Source: Solirubrobacteraceae bacterium (GTDB lineage Bacteria; Actinomycetota; Thermoleophilia; Solirubrobacterales; Solirubrobacteraceae). Taken from it: DNA of 64,000 nucleotides. Location of the stretch: NCBI GenBank assembly GCA_025449845.1, contig JANWIP010000022.1, positions 30,630 through 94,629 of the forward strand, read 5' to 3'. Numbering within the stretch: position 1 is the stretch's first letter; each line of letters begins with the position of its first letter. This document shows positions 18,901 through 26,282 of this stretch, one piece after another. The position numbers and the translations under genes are program-made. The notes beneath the pieces were generated by a model, which saw nothing but the letters and a program-made list of their open reading frames with translations, made no database searches and was not told where the DNA came from.

Positions 18901-20113
18901 ACGCGAGCTCGCCGCTGGCAGCGGCACGATGGACGGCCTGCTGGATGGTGATCGCACATGCAAGGGCATCGATCGCGCTGACGAACGCGACCATGAGGCC
19001 GTCGCCAAGGTTCTTGACCTCCTCGCCATGGTGCATGGCAGCCGCCTCGCGCAGCAGGCCGAAGTGGGCGCGCCGCAGACGCTCGCCCTCCTCGTCGCCG
19101 AGTCTCTGGAGCGTCTCCGTCGAGCCGACCTGGTCGGTGAACAGCAGCGTCACCGTGCCGCTTGTGCGTTCAGCCGTCGGTGCCGGGGCCGGCGACTCGG
19201 GCAGCACAGACGGTCCCGGAACCGGCGACCCCGGCAGCACAGACAGTGTCGGCACCGGCGACCCCGGCAGCACAGACGGTCCCGGAACCGGCGACCCCGG
19301 CAGCACAGACGGTCCCGGAACCGGCGACCCGGGCGGCACAGACAGTGTCGGCACCGGCGACCCGGGCAGCACAGACGGGACCGGAATCGATGATCCGGGC
19401 GCCACAGACGGGGCCCCTTCCGCAGCGCGGATACCCTCGACCAGCTCGCGCGTAGCCGGCGAGGGCACGATGCCAAGCTCGGACGCAAAGCGATCGGCGA
19501 GGCGACGGTATGTCGTCAGCGCCGCCGAGCGATCGCCGTTCGCGGCAAGACGGCGAATCAACTCACGGTGGGCGTCCTCGGAGAGCGGGTCGAGCGCGAC
19601 CTGGCGACGCGTGAGAGCAAGCGCCGCCGCAAGATCTCCGACAGTCTCCGCGGCGGCAGCCATGCGCTCCAGCAAGGCCACCACGCGCGCACGGTGCTCG
19701 TCACGTCGCTCGTAGACCCAGTCGTCATCGAGATCCTCAAGCAGATCGCCCCGCGAGAGCTCAAGCGCGTCCTCCAAGCGGCCCTCGGCGAGCAGCCGAT
19801 CGAACTCACCCACATCGGTCCAGACCTCATCTGGGCCGGCAAGGGCAACTGCGTCGCGGGTACTCAGGAGGTAGCGATTGGCATCCGCGCCGAGTGGCCG
19901 GCGCAGAGCCGAGAGGGCGCTGCGCAGGCTGGTGCGCGCGCTTTCGTCGAGCACGTCGGGCCAGAAGCGCGCCGCAAGCTGGCCGCGAGGGTGTGAGCGT
20001 CGCTCCAGGGCAAGCACGCCGAGCAACGAACGCGCCCGCCGGCTGGCGGGCAACTCCAGAGGCCGGCCGTCCACTTCGAGTGTCATCTCCCCCAGCAGCC
20101 TGACGCGCAACAT
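15902..20113 (-). CDS. SARP-type regulator fused to class III nucleotide cyclase, AAA ATPase and TPR region
   Basis: A 1403-aa regulator. Residues 1-95 are a winged-helix Trans_reg_C domain and 95-240 a BTAD helical domain. A Pro/Gly/Ser linker of 11-residue repeats (SVLPGSPVPGP) follows at about 243-315. A class III cyclase homology domain (about 320-490) has both metal aspartates (LFTDQVGST, NLGDGLMVAF). A STAND-like ATPase (from about 515) has Walker A LAGEPGIGKTRLA and Walker B LVLFLDDLHWAD. The rest is TPR-like helices. In the cyclase, the VNxAxR motif reads VVIAKRL: the transition-state Asn is Val, so cyclase activity is doubtful. Such proteins often control nearby secondary-metabolism genes. 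Confidence 0.88.
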   Translation of the reverse strand: MLRVRLLGEMTLEVDGRPLELPASRRARSLLGVLALERRSHPRGQLAARFWPDVLDESARTSLRSALSALRRPLGADANRYLLSTRDAVALAGPDEVWTDVGEFDRLLAEGRLEDALELSRGDLLEDLDDDWVYERRDEHRARVVALLERMAAAAETVGDLAAALALTRRQVALDPLSEDAHRELIRRLAANGDRSAALTTYRRLADRFASELGIVPSPATRELVEGIRAAEGAPSVAPGSSIPVPSVLPGSPVPTLSVPPGSPVPGPSVLPGSPVPGPSVLPGSPVPTLSVLPGSPVPGPSVLPESPAPAPTAERTSGTVTLLFTDQVGSTETLQRLGDEEGERLRRAHFGLLREAAAMHHGEEVKNLGDGLMVAFVSAIDALACAITIQQAVHRAAASGELAFAVRIGLNVGEPIRDEGDYFGTPVVIAKRLCDAGAPGQILASELVRALIGTRGGFAYRSLGAVPLKGVADPVPACEVIWEPSTELRVPLPPLLAGDDRGSFVGRSDTGAALQAEWAAVREGSLRVVVLAGEPGIGKTRLAREFARTAHEQGATVLAGSCHEETLVPYQPFVEALRHYIACCPPAELAVQVTPRRAQLAAIVPELEDSRAPYGPTGLGAEQERFRLFEAVSSLLADAAHLRPLVLFLDDLHWADQSSLLLLRHLARAQPRAPLMVLGTYRPVEVDDEHPLAEALAELRRARAVQRLPLAGLGEAEVAELIAGRTGQQAPRGFVRRVADRSEGNPFFIEELLYDVGAESDWDLAAGGVPDSVRDLLLRRLRGLGDDCRQALSVAAVAGRDFELDVLGRVLEHPRDRLIDLVEEAIDAGVLVEPAQSLGRLSFAHALFRETIYEQLSATRRAAIHGRIAAAIEEVPTDRPDERAGTLAYHYRAAGDLRKAFDYYRRAVTAAERVHAQETALENLQGAIVAGEMLGMTAATEQAIRDLYRARAWVLEMLGEYERALGDLEHALKGARAAGDRVSEMRVLNALGHHWHVLDPQVSRRCHEQALRIAEELGDEAAQVSALNRLSLVLANELEFAEAVVLGERALQIARGAGDDIAVSQAMDSLKFTALQLGDLERLQELCAELERAQRQRGDLWYLQWTLCESCYVPLERCQWPEAQRRIEEALAISDRVGYRAAGVLVRDTASHIARCRGDYARSLAFAREAFARADTPDASWLGWAAAGLASPLLDLRATEEAIAVLERGLAAAERHRARGQTFRCLGALSCALRLAGAETEARALAQRAQLIAEQVTTPPGRVDFWGEQAYFAIAETHLADGDIERAEQAMRARLQAWEHSGARRSIAVSTLFLARCAEARGDWAAAARMLSQGTQAAGEDGLLCERWQLEAGLARVAAATDDPAQAEVHTQRARELIDTMVASAGEPCPSLSSLRQTPIDL

Positions 20114-20129
20114 CGGCGAAGCCTACGGG

Positions 20130-20182
20130 GATTCACGCGCGCTTCAGGATTCACGCGCGCTTCGGAGATTCACGCGCGCTTC
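20130..20182. repeat. Three direct repeats of GATTCACGCGCGCTTC
   Basis: Identical 16-bp units start at 20130, 20148 and 20167, in the 133-bp divergent gap between the SARP-cyclase gene and the methyltransferase remnant. The 18-19 bp spacing and the position, 17 bp upstream of the SARP start, suggest repeated binding sites, perhaps for the SARP-domain protein itself, because SARPs bind direct repeats. Confidence 0.6.
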
Positions 20183-20246
20183 GCGGTGGCGCCACGGAGC
20201 CCTGAGAGGGTTGCTCGTGCAAGGCCCAACCACGAAGGAGACAGAG

Positions 20247-20675
20247 ATGGCTACCAAGGCGCGGCGCAACCAGGAGAAGCTCGAAGCGTTCGTCGAGCGG
20301 ACGGGCGACGGCGCCGCGCTACTAGAGGACCGCTTCGATCTCATAACGACGTTCGATGTGGTGCGCGACTGCGTGGACCCGATCGGACTGATGAGCGCGA
20401 TCCGGGGAGCGTTACGCACAGACGGCACCTATCTGATGCTTGAGATGAACGCGGGCGGCGAGGAGGAGGAGAATCACAACCCACTTGGCGGGCTGCTCTA
20501 CAACACAAACACACTCTGCCGCATGACGACATCGCTCGTCAAAGGCCGCGACGGCGCAGAGGCCCGTACGAGAGAGGAGAAGGCGCGCCAGCTGGCCTAC
20601 GCGGCCGGCTTCACGCGCTTTCGCAAGCTCGCGATCGATAACCCCTGCTCGGCCCTGTACGAGCTCAAGGCATAG
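20247..20675 (+). CDS. Internally deleted SAM-dependent methyltransferase (remnant, intact short frame)
   Basis: A 142-codon frame with a good ribosome site (GAAGGAG) before the ATG. The first ~20 residues (MATKARRNQEKLEAFVER) resemble the N-terminus of class I methyltransferases with a winged-helix start. They are joined directly to the C-terminal half (FDLITTFDVVRDCVDP to FRKLAIDNPCSALYELK). The GxGxG SAM-binding core and the dimerisation helices, about 170 residues, are missing. It is probably an in-frame deletion and inactive as a methyltransferase. The fusion gene begins 10 bp downstream. Confidence 0.65.
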   Translation: MATKARRNQEKLEAFVERTGDGAALLEDRFDLITTFDVVRDCVDPIGLMSAIRGALRTDGTYLMLEMNAGGEEEENHNPLGGLLYNTNTLCRMTTSLVKGRDGAEARTREEKARQLAYAAGFTRFRKLAIDNPCSALYELKA

Positions 20676-20685
20676 GAGGGTAAAC

Positions 20686-22950
20686 ATGAGGACCATCAGC
20701 AGGACGGGACTACTACGGCCACGCGACGTGGAAGCACCGCAAAGCGACGTGGAAGCACCGCAAAGCGACGCGAAAGCACCGCCAATCGACGTGGAGGCAC
20801 TCCGCGCCGCACCGGAGCAGAGCCGCGCCCGCTACCCCGACAGCGAAGGCTTCGTCGAGCGTGACGGCCAGCAGCTGTTCTACGAGATCTACGGCGAAGG
20901 CGCGCAGACCATCTTCTTGCTCCCGACATGGTCGCTGGTTCACGCCCGTTTCTGGAAGATGCAGATTCACTATCTCGCGCGCCACTTTCGGGTGCTTACG
21001 ATGGACGGCCTCGGCAATGGGCGCTCCGATCGCTGCCGCGATCCGCGGCGCTACGCGCCGAGCGAGTTCGCTCGCGACTGCCTGGCGGTGATGGACGCAA
21101 GCGGCACGGAGCGCGCGGTGATGGCAAGCCTTTCGACGGGCGCGCAGTACCAGCTGGAGCTGGCGCGGTTGGCCCCCGAGCGAGTGCTGGGCGCGGTCTT
21201 CCTCGGCCCGCTGTTCCCATACACGCCATCGCACTTGTCGTTTCTGCTGCACCCGCGGTCCATCGCCTTTTCCCGGCGCTTTCACCTGCCCTCGCCGGTT
21301 GGGTGGGCGCACATGAGCCCGGCCCATTGGCGCCATAACTACCTCAAGTCCGGGGAATGGTTCGTCTCGCGCAGCCTGCCGGAGCCACACTCGCCCAAGC
21401 CCCTCGAAGACGCGATGGGATGGGCGCTCGAAACGGACCCTGAGATGCTGAGCGCGACGCTGGAGCACAATGCATACTTGCGTGACCGGCGCACCCTGCG
21501 CGAGCTGGCCGAGAACCTGGACTGCCCGGTGCTAGTGGTCTCGGGCGAGCGCGACAGGATCACACCGCCGCGCGACGCCCGCGCGCTTGCCCGCCTCAGC
21601 GGAGGACGCCTTGAAGCGGTGTCCGGCGCCGGACACTTCCTGCAGGCCCGCAAGCCGGTGCGGTTCAACCTGGCGCTGCGCGAATTCTCCGAGCATACTT
21701 TCGGACGGCCGCGCACCCCCAGGGATCCGACCGTCTACCGCCCCGATGGCCGTCCGCGCGCCCTGTATGTCTCTTCGCCGATCGGGCTCGGTCACGCGCG
21801 GCGCGACATCAGCATCGCCCGCGAGCTGCGACGCCTGCACCCCGACCTCCAGGTCGACTGGCTGGCCCAGGACCCCGTCACGCGGGTGCTCGAGGCCGAG
21901 GGTGAGCGCATCCACCCCGCGAGCGTGCGTCTGGCCAACGAGTCCAAGCACATCGAGTCGGAGTCCACCGAGCACGATCTGCACGCTTTCCACGCCATCC
22001 GCCGCATGGACGAGATCCTCGCCGCGAACTTCATGGTCTTCCACGACGTTGTGCGCGAGGAGCGTTATGACCTGTGGATCGGCGATGAGGCGTGGGAGCT
22101 TGACTACTACCTGCATGAGAACCCGCGCGAGAAGCGCGTGCCGTACGTGTGGTTGAGCGACTTCGTCGGCTTCCTGCCGATGGACGACGGGGACGCGCGG
22201 GAAAGCTTCCTGACCGCCGACTTCAATGCTCAGAGAATCGACCACATCGCCGAGCATCCTGAGATCCGCGACCTCTCACTGTTCGTGGGTAACCCCGATG
22301 ACATCGTCCCGAAGCGCTTCGGGCCCGGGCTGCCGATGATCCGCGACTGGGCCGAGCGCAACTATGACTTCACCGGCTACGTGACAGGCTTTGACCCGGC
22401 GGACCTCAGTGATCGCACCAAGCTGCGCGCGGAGCTCGGCTACAGCGATGACGAGCGCGTGTGCATCGTTACCGTCGGCGGCTCAGGCGTGGGGGAGAAC
22501 CTGCTACGGCGGGTCATCGCCGCTTACCCCCAGGCCAAGGAGCGTGTCTCGGACCTGCGCATGATCGTCGTCGCCGGACCCCGCATCGACCCCAAGTCAC
22601 TCCCCTCCCATCCCGGGCTTGAGGTGGTCCCATATGTGCACAACCTCTACCGGCAGCTGGCCGCCTGCGACCTGGCCGTGGTACAGGGCGGCCTAACGAC
22701 GTCGATGGAGCTGACAGCACTGAAGCGGCCATTCCTCTACTTTCCCCTGCGCCACCACTTCGAGCAGAACTTCCACGTGCGCCATCGGCTCGAACGCTAC
22801 GGCGCTGGACGTTGCATGGACTACGCGGACTCGCCGCCCGAGCGGATCGCCGCGGCGATCGCGCAGGAGATCGGCAGCGAGGTCGACTACCGCGACGTGG
22901 AGACCGACGGCGCCGCCAAGGCGGCCAAGCGCATCGCCGAGCTGCTCTAG
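20686..22950 (+). CDS. Alpha/beta hydrolase fused to a GT-B glycosyltransferase
   Basis: A 754-aa two-enzyme protein. Residues 11-36 contain a 7-residue repeat (DVEAPQS). Residues 55-340 are an alpha/beta hydrolase: nucleophile S150 in MASLSTGAQ (the usual first glycine of GxSxG is serine), D290 in SGERDRITPP and H317 in GAGHFLQ. Residues 358-754 are a GT-B glycosyltransferase (YVSSPIGLGHARRD, then VVQGGLTTSMEL near the C-terminal nucleotide-sugar site), similar to MurG/UGT relatives. There is no signal peptide. The fusion suggests a paired acyl or ester cleavage and glycosyl transfer on one substrate, which is inference. RBS is AGGAGGG. Confidence 0.8.
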   Translation: MRTISRTGLLRPRDVEAPQSDVEAPQSDAKAPPIDVEALRAAPEQSRARYPDSEGFVERDGQQLFYEIYGEGAQTIFLLPTWSLVHARFWKMQIHYLARHFRVLTMDGLGNGRSDRCRDPRRYAPSEFARDCLAVMDASGTERAVMASLSTGAQYQLELARLAPERVLGAVFLGPLFPYTPSHLSFLLHPRSIAFSRRFHLPSPVGWAHMSPAHWRHNYLKSGEWFVSRSLPEPHSPKPLEDAMGWALETDPEMLSATLEHNAYLRDRRTLRELAENLDCPVLVVSGERDRITPPRDARALARLSGGRLEAVSGAGHFLQARKPVRFNLALREFSEHTFGRPRTPRDPTVYRPDGRPRALYVSSPIGLGHARRDISIARELRRLHPDLQVDWLAQDPVTRVLEAEGERIHPASVRLANESKHIESESTEHDLHAFHAIRRMDEILAANFMVFHDVVREERYDLWIGDEAWELDYYLHENPREKRVPYVWLSDFVGFLPMDDGDARESFLTADFNAQRIDHIAEHPEIRDLSLFVGNPDDIVPKRFGPGLPMIRDWAERNYDFTGYVTGFDPADLSDRTKLRAELGYSDDERVCIVTVGGSGVGENLLRRVIAAYPQAKERVSDLRMIVVAGPRIDPKSLPSHPGLEVVPYVHNLYRQLAACDLAVVQGGLTTSMELTALKRPFLYFPLRHHFEQNFHVRHRLERYGAGRCMDYADSPPERIAAAIAQEIGSEVDYRDVETDGAAKAAKRIAELL

Positions 22951-22989
22951 CCACCGTAGCTGTTCCTCCACACACCACTGCCGAGCCAG

Positions 22990-23655
22990 TTATTCGTGCC
23001 GCGCGGGCCGCCGGGCCGTCCCGAGAATGTGTGGATCTGCTGGCAACAAGGGCGCGGGACTAAATGGGAAGCGCTGGCAAGTCTCGATCACGAACCCGGC
23101 GTGCTCGATTGCACTGGTGGTGTCGCGCGCCAGATGACAGCCGCCCGCAACATGAGGCCAAAAGGTCGCATCGGCGAGCTTCTGAAAGCGCGCCTCCCAC
23201 GCAGAGTGTGCGATGACGTGGTCATAGAAACGCAGTTCCCCGCCAGGCCGAATGACGCGGTAGAGCTCCGCCAACGCGGAGGACTGATCGGGCACCGCGC
23301 AAAGCACGAGCGCGGCAACGCCGGCAGCAAAGGGCCCAGGCGCGCCGGGAAGACGCTCAGCACTCCCCTCCAAAACGGTGACGGAAACCGGAGCGTGAGT
23401 TGCCGCGCGCTGAGCGCGCTCTCGCAGATACGGGCTCCGGCTCCACGGCGATGACCTCGCTGACCGAAGCCGGATAGTGGGAGAAGTTCGCACCGCTGCC
23501 CGCGCCCACCTCAATCACGCGGCCGCTCAAGCCCGCGAGCAGCCTACGACGATGCTCGGCTCCACCGCGACGCTCGCCTATTTCTGCCACCTTCGTCTGC
23601 CACCTTCGTATAGATGCGCGCGAAAACAGGATGCGGGGCCGTGCTCAGGCATGAG
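22990..23655 (-). pseudogene. Class I SAM-dependent methyltransferase, broken by two frameshifts
   Basis: Reading leftward, three frames must be joined: HPVFARIYTKVAD, then EIGERRGGAEHRRRLLAGL with the SAM motif VIEVGAGSGANF, then YLRERAQRAATHAP through RPGGELRFYDHV to the end. The first break is caused by a perfect 13-bp tandem duplication (TCTGCCACCTTCG at 23583-23595 and 23596-23608). The second is one extra G in the run at 23432-23434. Removing both restores a family-like methyltransferase of about 210 residues. No clear start codon remains. Two independent lesions make sequencing error unlikely. Confidence 0.75.
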
Positions 23656-23732
23656 TCACGGTGTCAGTCTCGCCGAGATCGTCCTCCACCGATCAAACGC
23701 CAAGGGAGGCACCGTCTGCCAGCCAGGCGCAA

Positions 23733-24143
23733 TCATTCAGGCACCGGGATGGCGACCACGTTGAGCCCGTCGATGCAGCTGAAGTCGGTGGGGTTACAGG
23801 TGTAGAGAGGCAGGTCGTTGGCGAGGGCCGTGGCGGCGATCATCGCGTCGTAGGTCCGCGCGGTGGCCTTGCGCCCGGAACGCCGCAGCGAGGCGGCCAC
23901 GCGTCCGAACGCCCGTGCAGCACTGGCATCGAAGGGGAGCGGCTCGAAGTCGGCCTCGGCCTGCTGAAGCTGAGATTGGCGCGCGACACGTTCGCTCTCA
24001 CTCTTGGCGACGAGGGGGCCAACCGATAACTCAGCAAGCGTCACGGCCGTGATCAGCGGTTCCGTGGGAAGCGCTGTCGCATCGGTGAGCCTCTCCAGGA
24101 CGATGACCGTCGAGGTGTCGAGGATTCCGCGTGCGGACGGCAC
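23733..24143 (-). CDS. PIN-domain toxin, VapC-like
   Basis: A 136-aa PIN domain with the four acidic residues expected for a Mg-dependent ribonuclease: D9 (GILDTST), E38 (LAEL), D99 (TYDAMIAATA) and D120 (NPTDF). It begins with GTG 8 bp after the antitoxin stop, so the two form an operon. VapC toxins cleave tRNA or rRNA when freed from their antitoxin. Confidence 0.9.
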   Translation of the reverse strand: MPSARGILDTSTVIVLERLTDATALPTEPLITAVTLAELSVGPLVAKSESERVARQSQLQQAEADFEPLPFDASAARAFGRVAASLRRSGRKATARTYDAMIAATALANDLPLYTCNPTDFSCIDGLNVVAIPVPE

Positions 24144-24151
24144 CTAGACGC

Positions 24152-24388
24152 TCACAGGCTTGAGTCCAGCAGCCGGTCAACATCCTCACGAAACACGGCG
24201 GGATCTACGCGCGGCAACCGCTGCCAGCGACGCAGCAGAGCCTCGGCGGAGAGCGCAGGAGGCGATATCGCGCGCAGCTCAGCGACCGCCTTGCCCGAAC
24301 GGGTGATCGTGATCTGCTCTCCGCGCGCGGCACGGTCCACCACATCGCCGCCATGGTTGCGTAGGTCTCGGATGCTGACCTCAGCCAT
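24152..24388 (-). CDS. Phd/YefM-family antitoxin (VapB role)
   Basis: A 78-aa protein with the Phd/YefM fold at the N-terminus (VSIRDLRNHGGDVVDRAARG, then ITITRSGKAVAELR). The C-terminal tail (LPRVDPAVFREDVDRLLDS) should bind and block the PIN toxin encoded just downstream. I chose the ATG at 24388; a GTG 6 bp upstream is possible. A TACTAT -10-like box lies 6 bp before this ATG, so the mRNA may be leaderless. Confidence 0.88.
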   Translation of the reverse strand: MAEVSIRDLRNHGGDVVDRAARGEQITITRSGKAVAELRAISPPALSAEALLRRWQRLPRVDPAVFREDVDRLLDSSL

Positions 24389-24397
24389 ATGCACATA

Positions 24398-24413
24398 GTA
24401 TCACGCGTGATAC
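24398..24413. promoter_or_regulatory. Perfect palindrome in the toxin-antitoxin promoter
   Basis: GTATCACGCGTGATAC is a perfect 16-bp palindrome 9 bp upstream of the antitoxin ATG and partly over the TACTAT -10-like box. This is the expected place and form of an autoregulatory operator for a VapBC/Phd-type complex. Confidence 0.7.
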
Positions 24414-24496
24414 AGCAGTGGTCATCGACTATGCCGCATCCGATTGCGCATAGCTTGGGTGTATGTTGGTACCTACCGAACCCCAGGAGGCTCCAA

Positions 24497-24781
24497 ATGT
24501 ATGTACGTGTCGTGAGATTCACCAGCGTGAACGCCGAGCGGATGGAGGGGTTGCTGGCCCGTATAAAGGAGTCAGATGGGCCTCCTCCAGGCGTGCCCGC
24601 CACCGGCCTGAAGATGCTGTTCGACGAGGCTGAGGGCACGGCGGTAGTCCTCCAGTACTTCGCGACGGCGGAGGACATGAGCGCGGGTGACAAAGCTTTC
24701 AGCGCGATGGATGCCTCCGAGACTCCGGGTGTCCGCGCCTCCGTGGACATGTGTGAGGTGAAGCTCGAACTCGAGGCCTGA
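24497..24781 (+). CDS. Small dimeric alpha/beta-barrel-like protein (hypothetical)
   Basis: A 94-aa protein opening with MYVRVVRFTSVNAERM. Its strand-helix-strand pattern (RVVRFTSV, AVVLQYFATAEDM, VDMCEVKLELE) resembles the antibiotic-biosynthesis-monooxygenase/EthD ferredoxin-like fold, but no catalytic residues are evident. The ATG at 24497 has an AGGAGG 8 bp upstream. It is divergent from the toxin-antitoxin pair. Confidence 0.65.
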   Translation: MYVRVVRFTSVNAERMEGLLARIKESDGPPPGVPATGLKMLFDEAEGTAVVLQYFATAEDMSAGDKAFSAMDASETPGVRASVDMCEVKLELEA

Positions 24782-24951
24782 CACGCATCAGCCCCGTATC
24801 CTGAGATGGCCTATGACGACGAACTCGCGCATCGGGCGAGGCATGATCCAGATCGCTCCGGGCAGTCTAGATGGGCTCGGCCTACTTCTACCGATCGGCC
24901 CAACCCAGCCACCCGGCACCCGGCCCAGGTGGGCTAGAGAAAGGAACCACG

Positions 24952-25312
24952 ATGATCGAGCGGATCGATGACATGCCAACAGGCACGATCGGTTTCAAGG
25001 CCAACGGCAAGCTCACCCGCGACGATTACCGCGAGATTCTGGAGCCAACCCTGCGCAAAGCGGCAGAGTCAGGGGAGATCCGCATGCTCTTTATGCTTTG
25101 AGGGACTCGAGCCCGGAGCCTGGTTCGACGACATCAAAACCGGGCTCGGACTAGGCATCGGTCACCATTCCGCGTGGAAACGCTCAGCGATCGTTACCGA
25201 TGTGGAATGGGTCGCAAAAGCATTCCAACTATTCGCCTGGATGAGCCCCGGCGAAGTCAAAATCTACGAACTAGACCAGCTTGAAGAGGCCGAGAACTGG
25301 GTCGCTACCTAG
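24952..25312 (+). pseudogene. STAS/SpoIIAA-like protein with one frameshift
   Basis: The first frame (MIERIDDMPTGTIGFKANGK to IRMLFML) stops at 25101. The continuation (EGLEPGAWFDDIKTGLG to LDQLEEAENWVAT) runs in another frame to 25312. One extra T in the run 25097-25099 explains the break; deleting it gives an intact protein of about 119 aa of the SpoIIAA-like (lipid-binding STAS) family. It is a real lesion or a sequencing error in a 3-T run. Confidence 0.7.
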
Positions 25313-25390
25313 ATAGTCGACGGCCTCCTCCCCTACCGAGAACAGGCACCCAACTAACCCATCGCCTTTATCCGCTTCAGTCCGTTCACG

Positions 25391-25408
25391 TACGCAGATA
25401 ACTGCGTA
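25391..25408. other. Inverted repeat downstream of the nuclease gene
   Basis: TACGCAG-ATAA-CTGCGTA is a 7-bp perfect hairpin in the 184-bp gap between the STAS remnant and the nuclease gene. It has no T-run, so it is not a standard terminator; it could be a protein site or a weak 3' structure of the operon. Nothing else is recognisable in that gap. Confidence 0.35.
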
Positions 25409-25496
25409 TCACGCGCCGCCTAGAACCTTCTCACGGCGCAAGGCCCAATCGCCTGAAGTGATGCGCGCGGATATGTGCGGTGTGGGCGGTGAGCTC

Positions 25497-26282
25497 TCAC
25501 CACCGCATCGTGAGCGCGGCAGGCCCTAGCCGCTCGGCGGCGCGTAGGCCGCGGCGCTCAAGCTCGCCCGGGGCGTGGCTGTCGTAGAAGTCGAGCAAGT
25601 CGCCGGTCAGCTCGCGCTGTACGAACAGGGCGTCGCCGATCGCCGTCGCCCCGGGCTCGTCAAGCGAGAGGCAAAGCTGCCGGCGGGCCGGGTCGAGCGG
25701 CCAGCGGGCCTGCATCGGGCGGCACAGCCGCTCGCCGAGATCGACTGCCATCCCGAGCAGCCGCTCGTCGAGGTGCATGTCGGCAGATGGTCGCGCCGCG
25801 ACCCGCACCAGCGTCGGCAGCGGGAACACGCTCGGCTCGCAGAGGATCACGCCCATTCCCAGGCAGCAGCGATGAACCGCTTCGCCGCACGGCTCGCTGG
25901 AGACGAAGACCGGCCACCACGCACCGCGCATCGTCCCCTCGGGATCGCACGCTGCCGATTCACGGTAGAGATCGAGCACCTTGAACGCGAAGACGGCGAC
26001 GTCGGACTTGTCGAGCTCCGCGCGCGCCTTGGCCTCGACCCAGATGCCGAGCCCAGGCCCGTGTCCTGCCCCGTCGAGCTCGGGGTTCGCACCGGAGCGT
26101 CCGGTGCAGCCGAATAGTCCGAGCGTTCCCGCGTGCTGTCGCCGGCTTATCTCCGGCATCCACATCCCGCGGGTGACCGCGTGCTCCCAGACCCGGCCGT
26201 CCGGCCGTCCCTCTTCTGGTCGGCCGTAACGGGCCAAGAGGAAGGCGTCGCGGCAGAAGCGGTGGAGAGCATCTGGGATCAT
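25497..26282 (-). CDS. Putative PD-(D/E)XK nuclease, third gene of a three-gene cassette
   Basis: A 261-aa protein of no recognised family, but with the restriction-endonuclease core pattern. An acidic residue in the first helix (E33, VWEHAV) is followed by D70 in PELDGAG and E83-A-K85 in GIWVEAKA, then a helix (DVAVFAFKVLDLY). This is the E...D-x12-E-x-K arrangement of the PD-(D/E)XK superfamily. The ATG at 26282 overlaps the ATPase stop by 4 bp (ATGA), implying translational coupling and a joint function. Substrate (phage DNA, plasmid DNA or a structure) is unknown. Family assignment is inference from motif spacing only. Confidence 0.6.
   Translation of the reverse strand: MIPDALHRFCRDAFLLARYGRPEEGRPDGRVWEHAVTRGMWMPEISRRQHAGTLGLFGCTGRSGANPELDGAGHGPGLGIWVEAKARAELDKSDVAVFAFKVLDLYRESAACDPEGTMRGAWWPVFVSSEPCGEAVHRCCLGMGVILCEPSVFPLPTLVRVAARPSADMHLDERLLGMAVDLGERLCRPMQARWPLDPARRQLCLSLDEPGATAIGDALFVQRELTGDLLDFYDSHAPGELERRGLRAAERLGPAALTMRW

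Noticed and set aside
19190..19420. CRISPR-like array of ~33-bp repeats
   Set aside because: The units are contiguous, in frame, without unique spacers, and encode the PG/PS linker of the SARP-cyclase protein.
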